From: Rhizobium sp. Leaf262
Lineage (GTDB): Bacteria > Pseudomonadota > Alphaproteobacteria > Rhizobiales > Rhizobiaceae
Assembly: GCF_001422245.1 (NCBI RefSeq)
Contig: NZ_LMMM01000004.1
Coordinates: forward strand, 194,720 to 258,719
Reading direction: 5' to 3'
Length of the DNA: 64,000 bases
Shown: piece by piece, positions 8,290-17,234 of the stretch
How positions within the stretch are numbered: position 1 is the first letter of the stretch
Layout of the letters: every line of letters begins with the position of its first letter
Translations under genes and position numbers: made by a program
The notes under the pieces: model-generated
Seen by the model: the letters and a program-made list of their open reading frames with translations, nothing else
The model's database searches: none
What the model was told of the DNA's origin: nothing

Positions 8290-8778
8290 TTATTCGATGA
8301 CCACGAGGGCTTCACCATACTCCACGGGCTGTGCGTCGTTGACGATGATTTCCGTGACCTTACCGGACTTTGGTGCCGGGATCTGGTTCATGGTCTTCAT
8401 GGCTTCAACGATGAGAAGCGTCTGGCCTTCCTTGACGGTGGCGCCGACTTCGACGAAGGGACGTGCGCCTGGCGCCGACGACAGGTAAACGGTGCCAACC
8501 ATCGGCGACGTCACTGTGTTGGCAGGATTGCGGGCTGGGGCGGCGGGTGCTGCCGAGCCGGGTGCGACTGCAGGAGCAGCGGCGGCGGGTGCTGCGGCAG
8601 GCGCGGGGGCGTATTGTGGGGCGGGAGCCGTTGCGTAAACCGGCGCAGGTGCTGCGCGCGATACGCGGATGCGCAGGTCGTCCTGCTCGACTTCGATCTC
8701 GGAAAGGTCGGTGTCGTTGAGAATGTTCGCGAGGTCGCGGATCAGTTCCTTGTCGATACCGTTTTTCTTTTCAGACAT
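8290..8778 (-). CDS. accB: Acetyl-CoA carboxylase, biotin carboxyl carrier protein
   Basis: A 162-residue BCCP. An N-terminal acidic helical region (residues 1-40) leads into a long Ala/Pro-rich flexible linker (about 45-85) and the C-terminal biotinyl domain. The biotinylated lysine is in [10 protein letters not shown] (Lys128). The swinging arm carries carboxybiotin between AccC and the carboxyltransferase AccAD, which is not encoded here. It is co-oriented with aroQ (27 bp upstream) and accC (13 bp downstream). Confidence 0.97.
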   Translation of the reverse strand: MSEKKNGIDKELIRDLANILNDTDLSEIEVEQDDLRIRVSRAAPAPVYATAPAPQYAPAPAAAPAAAAPAVAPGSAAPAAPARNPANTVTSPMVGTVYLSSAPGARPFVEVGATVKEGQTLLIVEAMKTMNQIPAPKSGKVTEIIVNDAQPVEYGEALVVIE

Positions 8779-8805
8779 GACAAACCCTATTCTGATTGTT
8801 TCTTT

Positions 8806-9243
8806 TTATGCCGTGATGTTTTTCAAGGCGTTGAGCGCCATGATGTAGCCGTATGGCCCAAAGCCGCAAATCATTCCTTTTGCAGCGGGCGCTATCATCG
8901 ATTTATGGCGGAATTCCTCGCGTGCGTGGATGTTGGAGATATGGACCTCCACCACGGGAACAGAGATGGCGCGGATGGCATCGTGCAGGGCAATCGATGT
9001 GTGGCTGTAAGCGCCGGGATTGATAACGACACCAACTGCGCGTTCACCTGCTTCGTGCAGCAGATCGACCAAAGCGCCTTCATGGTTGGATTGATGGCAC
9101 TCAACGGTAAATCCAAGCGAGTCACCAACTTTGACGCATTCGCTTTCGATATCTTTCAGCGTCGTGCCGCCGTAAATACCCGGTTCCCGTTTTCCCAGCA
9201 TGTTGAGATTGGGACCATTGAGGACGAAGATTGTGTTGCTCAT
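8806..9243 (-). CDS. aroQ: Type II 3-dehydroquinate dehydratase
   Basis: A 145-residue dodecameric-type DHQase of the shikimate pathway (3-dehydroquinate to 3-dehydroshikimate). Active-site segments are present: LNGPNLNMLGKREPGIYGG with the lid Tyr, ECHQSNHEG, NPGAYSHTSIALHDAI, and VEVHISNIHAREEFRHKS with the catalytic His. I chose the ATG at 9243, with ggaacgg upstream, over an in-frame TTG at 9258. It is the first gene of the operon aroQ-accB-accC-aat. Confidence 0.96.
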   Translation of the reverse strand: MSNTIFVLNGPNLNMLGKREPGIYGGTTLKDIESECVKVGDSLGFTVECHQSNHEGALVDLLHEAGERAVGVVINPGAYSHTSIALHDAIRAISVPVVEVHISNIHAREEFRHKSMIAPAAKGMICGFGPYGYIMALNALKNITA

Positions 9244-9378
9244 TTGCCGTTCCGCCAAAAAATCAGCGCCACCTATAGACCGGGCGACCGCGAAGGAAAA
9301 GCCCCGAAGCGCTCAAAGCATCGGTTGTCCTTAATCTTCTGATGTTTATGGCGTGTTTCGGGGTGGATTAGGTGGCTG

Positions 9379-9408
9379 AGCCCTTCGGTCGATAAAAACC
9401 GAAGGGCT
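9379..9408 (-). terminator. Hairpin terminator downstream of the class III ADH gene
   Basis: The arms agcccttcggt (9379-9389) and accgaagggct (9398-9408) pair perfectly over 11 bp around an A-rich 8-base loop, 11 bp beyond the stop codon of the minus-strand ADH gene. There is no long T-run after the stem on either strand, so termination may be partial. Confidence 0.6.
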
Positions 9409-9419
9409 TGGTCTGCGGA

Positions 9420-10547
9420 TCAGTAAACCACGACGCCGCGGATGCTTTCGCCGGAATGCATCATCTCGAAGCCCTTGTTGATGTCCTCGAGTGGCATGGT
9501 GTGGGTGATCATCGGGTCGATCTGGATTTTGCCTTCCATGTACCAGTCGACGATCTTCGGAACATCGGTGCGACCGCGCGCGCCGCCAAAGGCAGTGCCC
9601 ATCCATGTACGGCCTGTGACCAGCTGGAACGGGCGGGTGGAGATTTCCTGACCGGCACCGGCCACGCCGATGACGACCGATTTGCCCCAGCCACGGTGGG
9701 ACGATTCCAGCGCCTGACGCATGACCTTGGTATTGCCGGTGCAATCGAACGTATAATCCGCGCCGCCGATCTGGTCTGCGCCACGTTTGGTCAGGTTGAC
9801 GAGGTAAGGTACGATATCGTCGCCCGCATCCTTCGGGTTGACGAAGTGGGTCATGCCGAAGCGTTCGCCCCAGGCCTTCTTGTCGTTGTTGAGATCGACG
9901 CCGATGATCATGTCGGCACCAGCGATCTTCAGGCCCTGAATGACGTTGAGACCAATGCCGCCCAAACCGAAGACGATGGCTGTGGAGCCCATTTCCACCT
10001 TGGCGGTGTTGATGACGGCCCCGATACCGGTCGTCACACCGCAGCCGATGTAGCAGACCTTATCGAACGGGGCGTCCGGGTTGATCTTGGCAACGGCGAT
10101 TTCCGGCAGAACCGTGTAATTCGCAAAGGTCGAGCAGCCCATATAGTGATGGATTTTGTCTTTGCCGATGGAGAAACGGCTGGTGCCATCTGGCATCACG
10201 CCTTGGCCTTGAGTGGAGCGGATGGCGGTGCACAGGTTGGTCTTGCGCGATAGGCAGGATGGGCATTCGCGGCATTCCGGCGTGTAGAGCGGAATGACGT
10301 GGTCGCCCTTCTTGACGGAGGTGACGCCGGGGCCGACATCGACCACGATGCCTGCACCTTCATGGCCGAGAATAGCGGGAAACAGACCTTCCGGGTCTGC
10401 GCCGGAGAGCGTGAAATCGTCCGTGTGGCAAAGACCGGTTGCCTTGACCTCGATCAGCACTTCACCAGCACGAGGCCCTTCCAACTGAACCGTCATGATT
10501 TCCAGCGGTTTGCCTGCCTGAACAGCGACTGCGGCGCGAACGTCCAT
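9420..10547 (-). CDS. adhC: S-(hydroxymethyl)glutathione dehydrogenase / class III alcohol dehydrogenase
   Basis: A 375-residue zinc-dependent dehydrogenase that oxidises the glutathione-formaldehyde adduct to S-formylglutathione using NAD+. It can also reduce S-nitrosoglutathione. Catalytic zinc ligands lie in [21 protein letters not shown] and [10 protein letters not shown]. The structural zinc site is [15 protein letters not shown], and the NAD-binding loop is [12 protein letters not shown] use the ATG at 10547 because ggag lies just upstream; the ATG at 10559 lacks a ribosome-binding site. No formylglutathione hydrolase gene is adjacent. Confidence 0.95.
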   Translation of the reverse strand: MDVRAAVAVQAGKPLEIMTVQLEGPRAGEVLIEVKATGLCHTDDFTLSGADPEGLFPAILGHEGAGIVVDVGPGVTSVKKGDHVIPLYTPECRECPSCLSRKTNLCTAIRSTQGQGVMPDGTSRFSIGKDKIHHYMGCSTFANYTVLPEIAVAKINPDAPFDKVCYIGCGVTTGIGAVINTAKVEMGSTAIVFGLGGIGLNVIQGLKIAGADMIIGVDLNNDKKAWGERFGMTHFVNPKDAGDDIVPYLVNLTKRGADQIGGADYTFDCTGNTKVMRQALESSHRGWGKSVVIGVAGAGQEISTRPFQLVTGRTWMGTAFGGARGRTDVPKIVDWYMEGKIQIDPMITHTMPLEDINKGFEMMHSGESIRGVVVY

Positions 10548-10633
10548 ATTCGTCTCCATGATTATATGCGTATAAGTCGAGATGACTTTTGCCCGACCTC
10601 AGCTTCTGGAACAAGGGCGTGGGCGGATATTCG

Positions 10634-11572
10634 TCAAACTTCTGCGACTTCGGCAATCGTCTTGTTGGCAGCCCGGCGCTCGCGCCAGATGATGAACAGG
10701 CCGGATGCAACGATGATGACAATGCCGAGCCATTTCGATGCCGTTGGGAAATCCGAAAACAGCACGTAGCCGAGAACGGTGGCAGAGATGATTTCGAAAT
10801 ACTGAAAGGGGGCCAGCAGCGACACCGGCGCAAGACGAAACGCCTTGACCACGAGAAGGTGCATGTAGCCGGATATGGAGCCAAGCAGCACCAGCAGCAC
10901 CAGCCCATGACCCCAGCCGGGCAGCGACATCTCGAAATTGACGTCGCCCAGTCCATGTCCGATCAACAACGCCACACCCATGAACACCGTGCCGGCAATA
11001 CCTGCCATGGTCTGCATCACGAGCGGACTATCGGCATCGCCCATGGCGCGGTTGAGAAAGAGATAGAGCGTGAAGAGAAAGGCGCAGGCGACCGGCAGAA
11101 GCGAAGTCCAGCCAAAGACCTCGAAGCTCGGCTGTATCACGATCATCGCGCCGACGAAGCCCACGGCAATCGCGCTCCAGCGCATCCAGCCAACTTTTTC
11201 GCCCAAAAACAGCGCCGACATCATGGTCAGCAAAAACGGTTCGACGAAGTAGATCGCGAACACATCCGCGAGCGGCATATATTTGACCGCTGCGAAGAAC
11301 GCCAGGCTGGCCGCGGCATGCAGGACGCCGCGCAGCAGATTAAGCCATGGACGCTTTGCAGATAGAAGCGCCTTCGGCGACATGACCATCAGCAAGGGCA
11401 GGGTGCAGACGAGCTGGAAAAAGAAACGATAGAAGGTGACCTGTGCAGGCGACATGCCTTCTGACACGGCCATATATTTGGCAATCGCATCCATGACCGG
11501 CAGAACGATCATGCAACCCGCCATGATCAGCATGCCCTTGAATGCGCTTGCGCTCGTGAATGAAGACGTCAT
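10634..11572 (-). CDS. DMT superfamily (EamA) transporter
   Basis: A 312-residue inner-membrane protein with about ten hydrophobic helices in two EamA repeats. Diagnostic stretches are TFYRFFFQLVCTLPLL and MPLADVFAIYFVEPFLLTM in the first half and PLVMQTMAGIAGTVFMG in the second. The family exports metabolites and amino acids, and the substrate cannot be named. The C terminus is basic (WRERRAANK) and cytoplasmic. It is transcribed toward the ADH gene and separated from it by 86 bp. Confidence 0.9.
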   Translation of the reverse strand: MTSSFTSASAFKGMLIMAGCMIVLPVMDAIAKYMAVSEGMSPAQVTFYRFFFQLVCTLPLLMVMSPKALLSAKRPWLNLLRGVLHAAASLAFFAAVKYMPLADVFAIYFVEPFLLTMMSALFLGEKVGWMRWSAIAVGFVGAMIVIQPSFEVFGWTSLLPVACAFLFTLYLFLNRAMGDADSPLVMQTMAGIAGTVFMGVALLIGHGLGDVNFEMSLPGWGHGLVLLVLLGSISGYMHLLVVKAFRLAPVSLLAPFQYFEIISATVLGYVLFSDFPTASKWLGIVIIVASGLFIIWRERRAANKTIAEVAEV

Positions 11573-11640
11573 GCGATCACCGTTTGTTCCGTCTGCGACG
11601 TTGAGCAGAGTCGCAGGGGCATGGCAACCTGTATGGTGAC

Positions 11641-11675
11641 ACGAAAAAGCCTATCAGCGCGAACTGACAGGCTTT
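11641..11675 (-). terminator. Rho-independent terminator downstream of the FliO-like gene
   Basis: The arms aaagcctatcag (11646-11657) and ctgacaggcttt (11664-11675) form a 12-bp stem with one mismatch and a 6-base loop. On the minus strand the stem is followed by T residues (ttttcgt). It lies 28 bp beyond the stop of the FliO-like gene. Confidence 0.8.
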
Positions 11676-11702
11676 GATGCGTTGGTGCTTGGAAACGGTG
11701 AG

Positions 11703-12911
11703 TTACTTGTCTCGGGTGACGGCCATTTCGCCGAAGATGCGTGCCATTTCCTTTTGGACCTCACTGTCAGCGGTGCCATCGGACACAGGTGGCGAGACGG
11801 GCTGGGGAGCGTCCTGATTGCGCTCGGGTTCAATGCTGACGTCGGGAGCCTCAGCGGCATTGTTCTTGGCGATTTCCGCCTCCAGGAAGCTTTCGAAATC
11901 GCTGGTGAGTTGGTCTCCAAAGACAGGACCGTTGTCGCTGGGAGCCAGTGGCTCGGGTTTGGCGACGGTGACCGTTGCTTCGATAGGCTCTGCCATGGTG
12001 AAGGTGGGCAACACACGTTCACGCGCCGCGTCCAGAAAGTCAGCCGCATTCGTCTGGTCTATAACGGGTGTCGGGACAGGGTCTGCCGGGGCGATGGCGG
12101 GAGCGGGGATGAAAGGCTGTGGAGCATCCACCTCGGGTGCGGTTGTCGATTTCGCAATTGGTTCAGCCGTAAGCGTTGCCGCCGTCACAGCGGGCACAAC
12201 CGCGGGCGCTATACTGGGCGTTATGGGTTCGCGTGCGATGGCGCGGGGGGCGGGCGGAGTGACGGTCGGTGCAGCTGGCGTTACTGCCGGCGCTGGCCGA
12301 GGCGGCGGGACGGGCTGCGGTGCGGCCGTTACCGCCGGATGTGGTGGCGCAACAGGCTGGGTGACGGGCGCAGGTGATCTTGGTGTTGGAGCGGGGGGGG
12401 GTGCCGGAGCGGGTCTGACCGCTGCGGCAGGTGCCGGGGCAGGCGCAGGACGCTTCTCTGGCTGGGGTGCCGGAGTGGCGGCTGCGGGCGTCGATACCGG
12501 ACGCAGATCCTCGTCTCTCTCCTGCGGCAGCGCGCGGGTGCGGCTTGGCGCAATCGCCTTTTCCACCGGTGGCGCTGGCAACATTTCGTCTTGCGGTTCG
12601 CGAACGTCTTTCATGAAGGGGATGGCACCGATGCCGCTTTCGATGACGATATCGGTCGGGCCGCCGATCATGACGAGATGTTCGACGTTGTCGCGTCGAA
12701 CCAGCACGAGGCGGCGACGGGCATCGACAGCGGCGGCGTCAAGCACCTGCAGGCGCGGCTGGCGGCTTTTGCCGCCGCGAATGAAGGGAGACGACCCGCC
12801 GCGTCTACGAATGAGCCACAGGATGATCGCTAGAAGCAGGAGTGCCACGCCGACACCCACGACAGCAACGATCAGGTTGTTGCCGTATGTGCCGATAAAA
12901 TCTTCCATCAT
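11703..12911 (-). CDS. FliO-like membrane protein with a long Pro/Ala-rich region
   Basis: A 402-residue protein. Residues about 11-33 form one transmembrane helix (VGVALLLLAIILWLIRRR). A FliO-like beta domain follows (about 52-95: RLQVLDAAAVDARRRLVLVR, VEHLVMIGGPTDIVIESGI). Residues about 112-245 are low-complexity Pro/Ala. The rest is acidic and soluble. FliO helps assemble the flagellar export gate, but no flagellar gene is nearby, so a role in motility is only inferred. A run of nine C residues on the coding strand (12393-12401) lies in the Pro-rich part. It is divergent from cckA. Confidence 0.65.
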   Translation of the reverse strand: MMEDFIGTYGNNLIVAVVGVGVALLLLAIILWLIRRRGGSSPFIRGGKSRQPRLQVLDAAAVDARRRLVLVRRDNVEHLVMIGGPTDIVIESGIGAIPFMKDVREPQDEMLPAPPVEKAIAPSRTRALPQERDEDLRPVSTPAAATPAPQPEKRPAPAPAPAAAVRPAPAPPPAPTPRSPAPVTQPVAPPHPAVTAAPQPVPPPRPAPAVTPAAPTVTPPAPRAIAREPITPSIAPAVVPAVTAATLTAEPIAKSTTAPEVDAPQPFIPAPAIAPADPVPTPVIDQTNAADFLDAARERVLPTFTMAEPIEATVTVAKPEPLAPSDNGPVFGDQLTSDFESFLEAEIAKNNAAEAPDVSIEPERNQDAPQPVSPPVSDGTADSEVQKEMARIFGEMAVTRDK

Positions 12912-13267
12912 CGAGCCAGTCCCTTTGGTCTTTTGTCGGGCAAATGATTGCCTTGTCTGAATTTTTCAAGCCGGTTGAAGCGAAAAGACGATTTTTTTCC
13001 GACAAGTACAAGTTTTTATGCATGCTGCGCTGCCAAATTGCAGTGCATTTCAATCTGCGACAACGTTCTGACGTGGCAAAGGTGCCACGCAGGATGCGAT
13101 ATCGCATCGAAAACGTTGCATTCGTTGTGTATTGACAAAGGTTTATGGTGGCATGGAGCTTTTTGATATTTCAGCGAATTGCTACAAGGGTAGACAAAAG
13201 CGATTCCGTTCGGGGTAATTGGTCCTGAGGATGACGGATCGGCAAAACTGCAAGGGTTAGAGCCTCC
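12912..13267. promoter_or_regulatory. Divergent intergenic region upstream of cckA, with nested palindromes
   Basis: 356 bp without a gene. Nested inverted repeats occupy 13061-13118: outer arms caacgtt (13061-13067) and aacgttg (13112-13118), a 7-bp hairpin cgtggca/tgccacg (13072-13089), and a perfect 16-bp palindrome gatgcgatatcgcatc (13093-13108). A ttgaca sequence lies at 13132-13137, but I see no good -10 box at the proper spacing. I found no TTAA-N7-TTAA CtrA site. The region must carry the promoters of cckA and the FliO-like gene. Confidence 0.6.
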
Positions 13268-15865
13268 ATGACCAAGGTCAGCCAAGCCAGCGACAATGAC
13301 TTTCCGTTGGTGGATAGGCGCGCCAGATCCGGCACCCTGCTGCGCATCCTTCTGCTGGCGCTGGTTCTCGTCGCTGCCGCCGTGGGCTTTGTCTACTTCA
13401 AGGACTCGCTGGAAAACGAGATCGTCCTCGGTATTCTCGGCGTTCTCGCCATGCTCGGGATCTTTTTCCTGGTGTCTTCTGCCATCGGCTTCATCGAGGT
13501 CATGCCGCAATCGCAGTCGGATGGAATGGCCCGCCGGTTTCTTTCGTCTCATCCAGATGGCACGCTGATCACCGATCCGAAGGGTCGGCTCGTCTATGCC
13601 AACGCCACATATTGCCAGATGACGGGCGCGACCAAGGCCACCGAAATTCAAAGCCTTGAAACGCTTCTGTCTCGGGATCGGGAATCGACGGAAGCGCTCT
13701 ATCGGCTGATCAATGGCCTGCGCGATGGCAATGACGGTTATGAGGAATTCCGTCTGCTGAAGCCGCTCAGCGAAACGACATCTCAGGCCGGGCCGCACTG
13801 GTACCGCCTGAAAGCACGGTTGCTGAAAGACCAGAGCGACAATTCGCTCTACGTTTTTCAGATCGCCGACATCACGACGGAGCGTGAGGATCAGGAGCGG
13901 TTTTTCCGCGAATTGCAGAACGCCATCGATTATCTCGACCATGCGCCCGCGGGCTTTTTCTCGGCGGGCAAGAAGGGTGAGATCGTCTATCTCAACGCCA
14001 CGCTATCGCAATGGCTGGGGATCGATCTTGCGCAATTCTCTCCGGGGTCGCTGACGGTTTCCGATATCGTCGCGGGCGAGGGCATGGCGTTGATCGAATC
14101 GGTACAGCCGCAGGCGGGTTCCAACAGAACAGAGATGCTGGATCTGGACATGCGCCGTATCAACGGGCAGAGCATGCCCGCGCGTCTCGTTCATCAGGTC
14201 ATAGCCACCCGGGACGGCGCGCCAGGTGAAAGCCGGACGATCGTCCTGATGCGGGCCAAGGGCAAGGCGAACGCCGAATCCGCCTCGGCCATGCGTTTTA
14301 CACGCTTTTTCAACAACACGCCGATGGCGATTGCCTCGCTAGACGGCGATGGGCGGATTTTGCGCACCAATGCGCCGTTCCTCAAATTGTTTTCGGGCGT
14401 CGTCGGGCGCGACGATATCGACAATGGCGTGGTGCTGGACGCCGTATTGCACGAGAACGACAAGCCGAAACTGTCGCAGGCCATCGATGCCGCCAAGGAT
14501 CGTCAGGGCGATATTCCGCCGTTCGATTCGCGCCATCCGACAGATGACGCGCGGCACTTCCGTTTCTACGTCCATGCCGTGATCGATCAGGATGACGAAG
14601 CACCGGAAGAGGTGGCGATCGTCTATGCTATCGAGGTAACCGAGCAGAAGGCGCTCGAAACACAGATGGCGCAGACGCAGAAGATGAATGCGGTCGGTAC
14701 GCTTGCGGGCGGTATCGCGCATGACTTCAACAACGTGCTGACGGCCATTCTGTTGTCGTCGGACCATCTGCTGCTTCAGGCCCGACCCGCCGATGCCAGC
14801 TTCGCCGACCTGATGGAAATCAAGCGCAACGCCAACCGCGCCGCCGTTCTGGTGCGGCAGTTGCTGGCATTCTCGCGCAAGCAGACGATGCGCCCGGCCG
14901 TGCTGAACCTGACGGATGTCATCGGCGATCTGCGCATGCTGGTCGACAGGCTGATTTCCGGCACCAACGTCAAGCTGGAAGTGGATTACGGGCGCGACCT
15001 TTGGCCCGTCAAGACCGACCTTTCGCAGTTCGAGCAGGTCCTGATCAACCTCTGCGTCAATGCGCGTGACGCGATGCCCGATGGCGGCAAGATCAAGATC
15101 ATCACCCGCAACATGTCTGCCCAGGACGTGGTTGCGCTGGGACGCTCCGACATTCCATCCGAAGATCTGGTCATGATCGAGGTTGCCGACACCGGGACCG
15201 GCATTCCGCCCGAGATCATGGACAAGATTTTCGAGCCGTTCTTCACCACCAAGGAAGTGGGCAAGGGCACGGGTCTGGGCCTTTCCATGGTCTACGGTAT
15301 CGTCAAGCAGTCGGGCGGATATATCTACCCCGATTCCGAAGTCGGCAGGGGTACGGCATTTCGCATCTTCCTTCCTCGCCATATCATCGAGGTCGTCCAT
15401 CAGACCGAAGCGGAAATCGCGGCGCGTACCATTGCCGATGCCGCTGCCGCAAAGGATGCGGCCAAGGAAGAACCGGTGGACCTCACCGGAAAATCCGCAG
15501 TGGTTCTTCTGGTCGAGGACGAGGAGGCGGTGCGCCGTGGCGGCAAGCGTATGCTGGAAACTCGTGGCTATACGGTTCACGAGGCAGGCTCCGGCACAGA
15601 AGCGCTCGAGGTGATGGAAGAACTCGAAGGCAAGGTCGATATCGTCGTGTCCGACGTCGTCATGCCGGAGATGGACGGACCTTCTCTGCTGAGAGAGCTT
15701 CGCAAGAGCTATCCAGATATGAAGTTCATCTTCGTGTCCGGCTATGCCGAAGATGCTTTTGCAAAGAACCTGCCCGCCGATGCCAAATTCGGCTTCCTGC
15801 CGAAACCATTCTCGCTGAAGCAGCTGGCGGTCGCCGTGCGGGAAATGCTGGACAGCGAAAATTGA
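13268..15865 (+). CDS. cckA: Hybrid histidine kinase CckA, cell-cycle regulator
   Basis: An 865-residue hybrid kinase. In alphaproteobacteria CckA feeds phosphate through ChpT to CtrA and CpdR, controlling the cell cycle. Two N-terminal transmembrane helices (about 24-43 and 53-75) precede PAS-like domains (one begins near [18 protein letters not shown]). The HisKA motif [15 protein letters not shown] holds His485. The ATPase domain has [33 protein letters not shown] and [12 protein letters not shown]. The receiver begins [13 protein letters not shown] with phospho-acceptor Asp796 in [12 protein letters not shown]. Length and order match family members. Confidence 0.95.
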   Translation: MTKVSQASDNDFPLVDRRARSGTLLRILLLALVLVAAAVGFVYFKDSLENEIVLGILGVLAMLGIFFLVSSAIGFIEVMPQSQSDGMARRFLSSHPDGTLITDPKGRLVYANATYCQMTGATKATEIQSLETLLSRDRESTEALYRLINGLRDGNDGYEEFRLLKPLSETTSQAGPHWYRLKARLLKDQSDNSLYVFQIADITTEREDQERFFRELQNAIDYLDHAPAGFFSAGKKGEIVYLNATLSQWLGIDLAQFSPGSLTVSDIVAGEGMALIESVQPQAGSNRTEMLDLDMRRINGQSMPARLVHQVIATRDGAPGESRTIVLMRAKGKANAESASAMRFTRFFNNTPMAIASLDGDGRILRTNAPFLKLFSGVVGRDDIDNGVVLDAVLHENDKPKLSQAIDAAKDRQGDIPPFDSRHPTDDARHFRFYVHAVIDQDDEAPEEVAIVYAIEVTEQKALETQMAQTQKMNAVGTLAGGIAHDFNNVLTAILLSSDHLLLQARPADASFADLMEIKRNANRAAVLVRQLLAFSRKQTMRPAVLNLTDVIGDLRMLVDRLISGTNVKLEVDYGRDLWPVKTDLSQFEQVLINLCVNARDAMPDGGKIKIITRNMSAQDVVALGRSDIPSEDLVMIEVADTGTGIPPEIMDKIFEPFFTTKEVGKGTGLGLSMVYGIVKQSGGYIYPDSEVGRGTAFRIFLPRHIIEVVHQTEAEIAARTIADAAAAKDAAKEEPVDLTGKSAVVLLVEDEEAVRRGGKRMLETRGYTVHEAGSGTEALEVMEELEGKVDIVVSDVVMPEMDGPSLLRELRKSYPDMKFIFVSGYAEDAFAKNLPADAKFGFLPKPFSLKQLAVAVREMLDSEN

Positions 15866-15975
15866 CAGGCTGAGCCCGTCCATCTACGCTTTCCCATTGG
15901 AGCGTCGAACTGATTTGACGTTCCGTTCGGCCATTCCGGCGCGATCGGCTGGTCGGTCCTTTTCATGCAAAGGCC

Positions 15976-16683
15976 TTGAAAATCAACCAGAAGCTTCTCA
16001 TCAAAATGCGCAAAGCCGACACGATGGATGATGTCGCGCTGCTGCTGAGCGAAGTTCAGCAGATGTTCGGCTTCCGCTATTACTACGTGTTCGAGACATC
16101 GCGTCTGGAAGAAAAAGAACCGATTGCCCTTCTCTTTCCGTCCAATATTCCGGCGTTCATGTTCTACAAGATCGATGAGCGCATGGCGGCTTATGCTGCC
16201 CGGCTATCCACCCATCTGCCCGGCACGTTGGGGCCGATGCGCTGGGATCTGGCCGATATGGAGGCCAGAAGCGCAATCGAGCCGGATGCTGCAGAAATCT
16301 ATCGCGCCGCCGGCTTTACCATGGCGATCAATTTCCCCGCGCTTGGCGTATCGTCCCTGCCGAGGCTGATCGGCTTTGCTGGAGGTCGACCACATCCCGA
16401 GGTCGATGAAGTCGAGCAACTGAGCATGCTGATGTTTCACATGCATATACGCCTCACGATGATCGGGCGTGCGCGCACGGAAAAGCGACAACCGCTTTCC
16501 GACCTCGAAAGACAGGTACTGTGCCTTGCCGCAGACGGAGAAAGTTTCGAGACCATCTCCGCAAATGTGGCTCTTTCCAGCATCACGATCGGCTATCTGA
16601 TGGAATCGATTTGCCGCAAGATGGAGGTTGCGACATTCGATCATGCGGTGGCCGTAACGCTGAGACGAGGGTTGTCGCGATAA
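15976..16683 (+). CDS. LuxR-type transcriptional regulator (autoinducer-domain-like N terminus)
   Basis: A protein of 235 residues if the TTG at 15976 is used; ATG codons at 16006 and 16024 give shorter forms, and no start has a clearly superior ribosome-binding site. The N-terminal 150 residues resemble LuxR ligand-binding domains (MFGFRYYYVFET, TMAINFPALGVSSLPRL). The C-terminal HTH (PLSDLERQVLCLAADGESFE, ITIGYLMESICRKMEVATFD) matches the LuxR fold but departs from the usual recognition helix. No luxI-type synthase is nearby, so it would be a solo regulator. Target genes unknown. Confidence 0.7.
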   Translation: MKINQKLLIKMRKADTMDDVALLLSEVQQMFGFRYYYVFETSRLEEKEPIALLFPSNIPAFMFYKIDERMAAYAARLSTHLPGTLGPMRWDLADMEARSAIEPDAAEIYRAAGFTMAINFPALGVSSLPRLIGFAGGRPHPEVDEVEQLSMLMFHMHIRLTMIGRARTEKRQPLSDLERQVLCLAADGESFETISANVALSSITIGYLMESICRKMEVATFDHAVAVTLRRGLSR

Positions 16684-16820
16684 GGCGGCTTGCGTAACAC
16701 CGCAGCTTGGCACCTCTCTTTACACTTTCGTCGCTTGTGAACGGATTATTGATTGCAGTGCAACGCGGGGGGCTTAAAATCATCTCTCGAAGACCTAAAT
16801 AAAGCATAGCGAAATTCTGG

Positions 16821-16847
16821 CTCGCACCATTCTACAAGCGGTGCGAG
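16821..16847 (+). promoter_or_regulatory. Hairpin in the clpS leader
   Basis: Perfect 8-bp arms ctcgcacc (16821-16828) and ggtgcgag (16840-16847) enclose an 11-base loop, ending 6 bp before the ctggag ribosome-binding site of clpS (start 16871). It has no T-tract, so it is more likely to stabilise the message or affect translation than to terminate transcription. Confidence 0.5.
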
Positions 16848-16870
16848 TGCGATCTGGAGAATGACAAAAG

Positions 16871-17224
16871 ATGATCGCGAAGCCGATCTACATGCAGGGC
16901 GACAGTGAAGGGGAAGATGGCGGTACCAACCGCGGAACGTCTGTTATTACCCGCACCAAACCGAAGACAAAAAAGCCTAATCTTTACCGTGTTCTTTTGC
17001 TGAACGACGATTATACTCCCATGGAATTCGTCATTCACATTCTGGAGCGTTTTTTCCAGAAGGACAGGGAAGGGGCAACGCGCATCATGTTGCACGTACA
17101 CCAGCATGGTGTCGGAGAATGTGGTGTATTCACCTACGAGGTCGCAGAAACAAAAGTAAGTCAGGTCATGGATTTCGCCCGACAGCACCAGCATCCGCTT
17201 CAGTGCGTCATGGAAAAGAAATGA
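16871..17224 (+). CDS. clpS: ATP-dependent Clp protease adaptor ClpS
   Basis: A 117-residue N-degron adaptor. The conserved core is visible: [20 protein letters not shown] with the Asn-Asp pair that grips the substrate N terminus, then [23 protein letters not shown], which forms the ClpA-binding surface and substrate pocket. The first 35 residues are a disordered, charged extension, which fits the family. It ends 10 bp before clpA, so the two are one operon, and aat (6318-6929) makes N-degrons for the same pathway. Confidence 0.96.
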   Translation: MIAKPIYMQGDSEGEDGGTNRGTSVITRTKPKTKKPNLYRVLLLNDDYTPMEFVIHILERFFQKDREGATRIMLHVHQHGVGECGVFTYEVAETKVSQVMDFARQHQHPLQCVMEKK

Positions 17225-17234
17225 GGATCGCAAC

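Noticed and set aside
6597-8300. Long plus-strand frame opposite aat and accC
   Set aside because: It is a shadow of accC and aat; no domain and no ribosome-binding site.
11818-12960. 380-codon plus-strand frame opposite the FliO-like gene, Gly/Ala-rich
   Set aside because: Its composition is the complement of the Pro/Ala-rich codons, and the terminator at 11641-11675 fits a minus-strand gene.
13132-13160. Possible sigma-70 promoter for cckA (ttgaca)
   Set aside because: No acceptable -10 hexamer at 16-19 bp spacing, so I keep it only as a note.
14339-15883. 514-codon minus-strand frame opposite cckA
   Set aside because: A shadow of the kinase; cckA motifs are complete on the plus strand.
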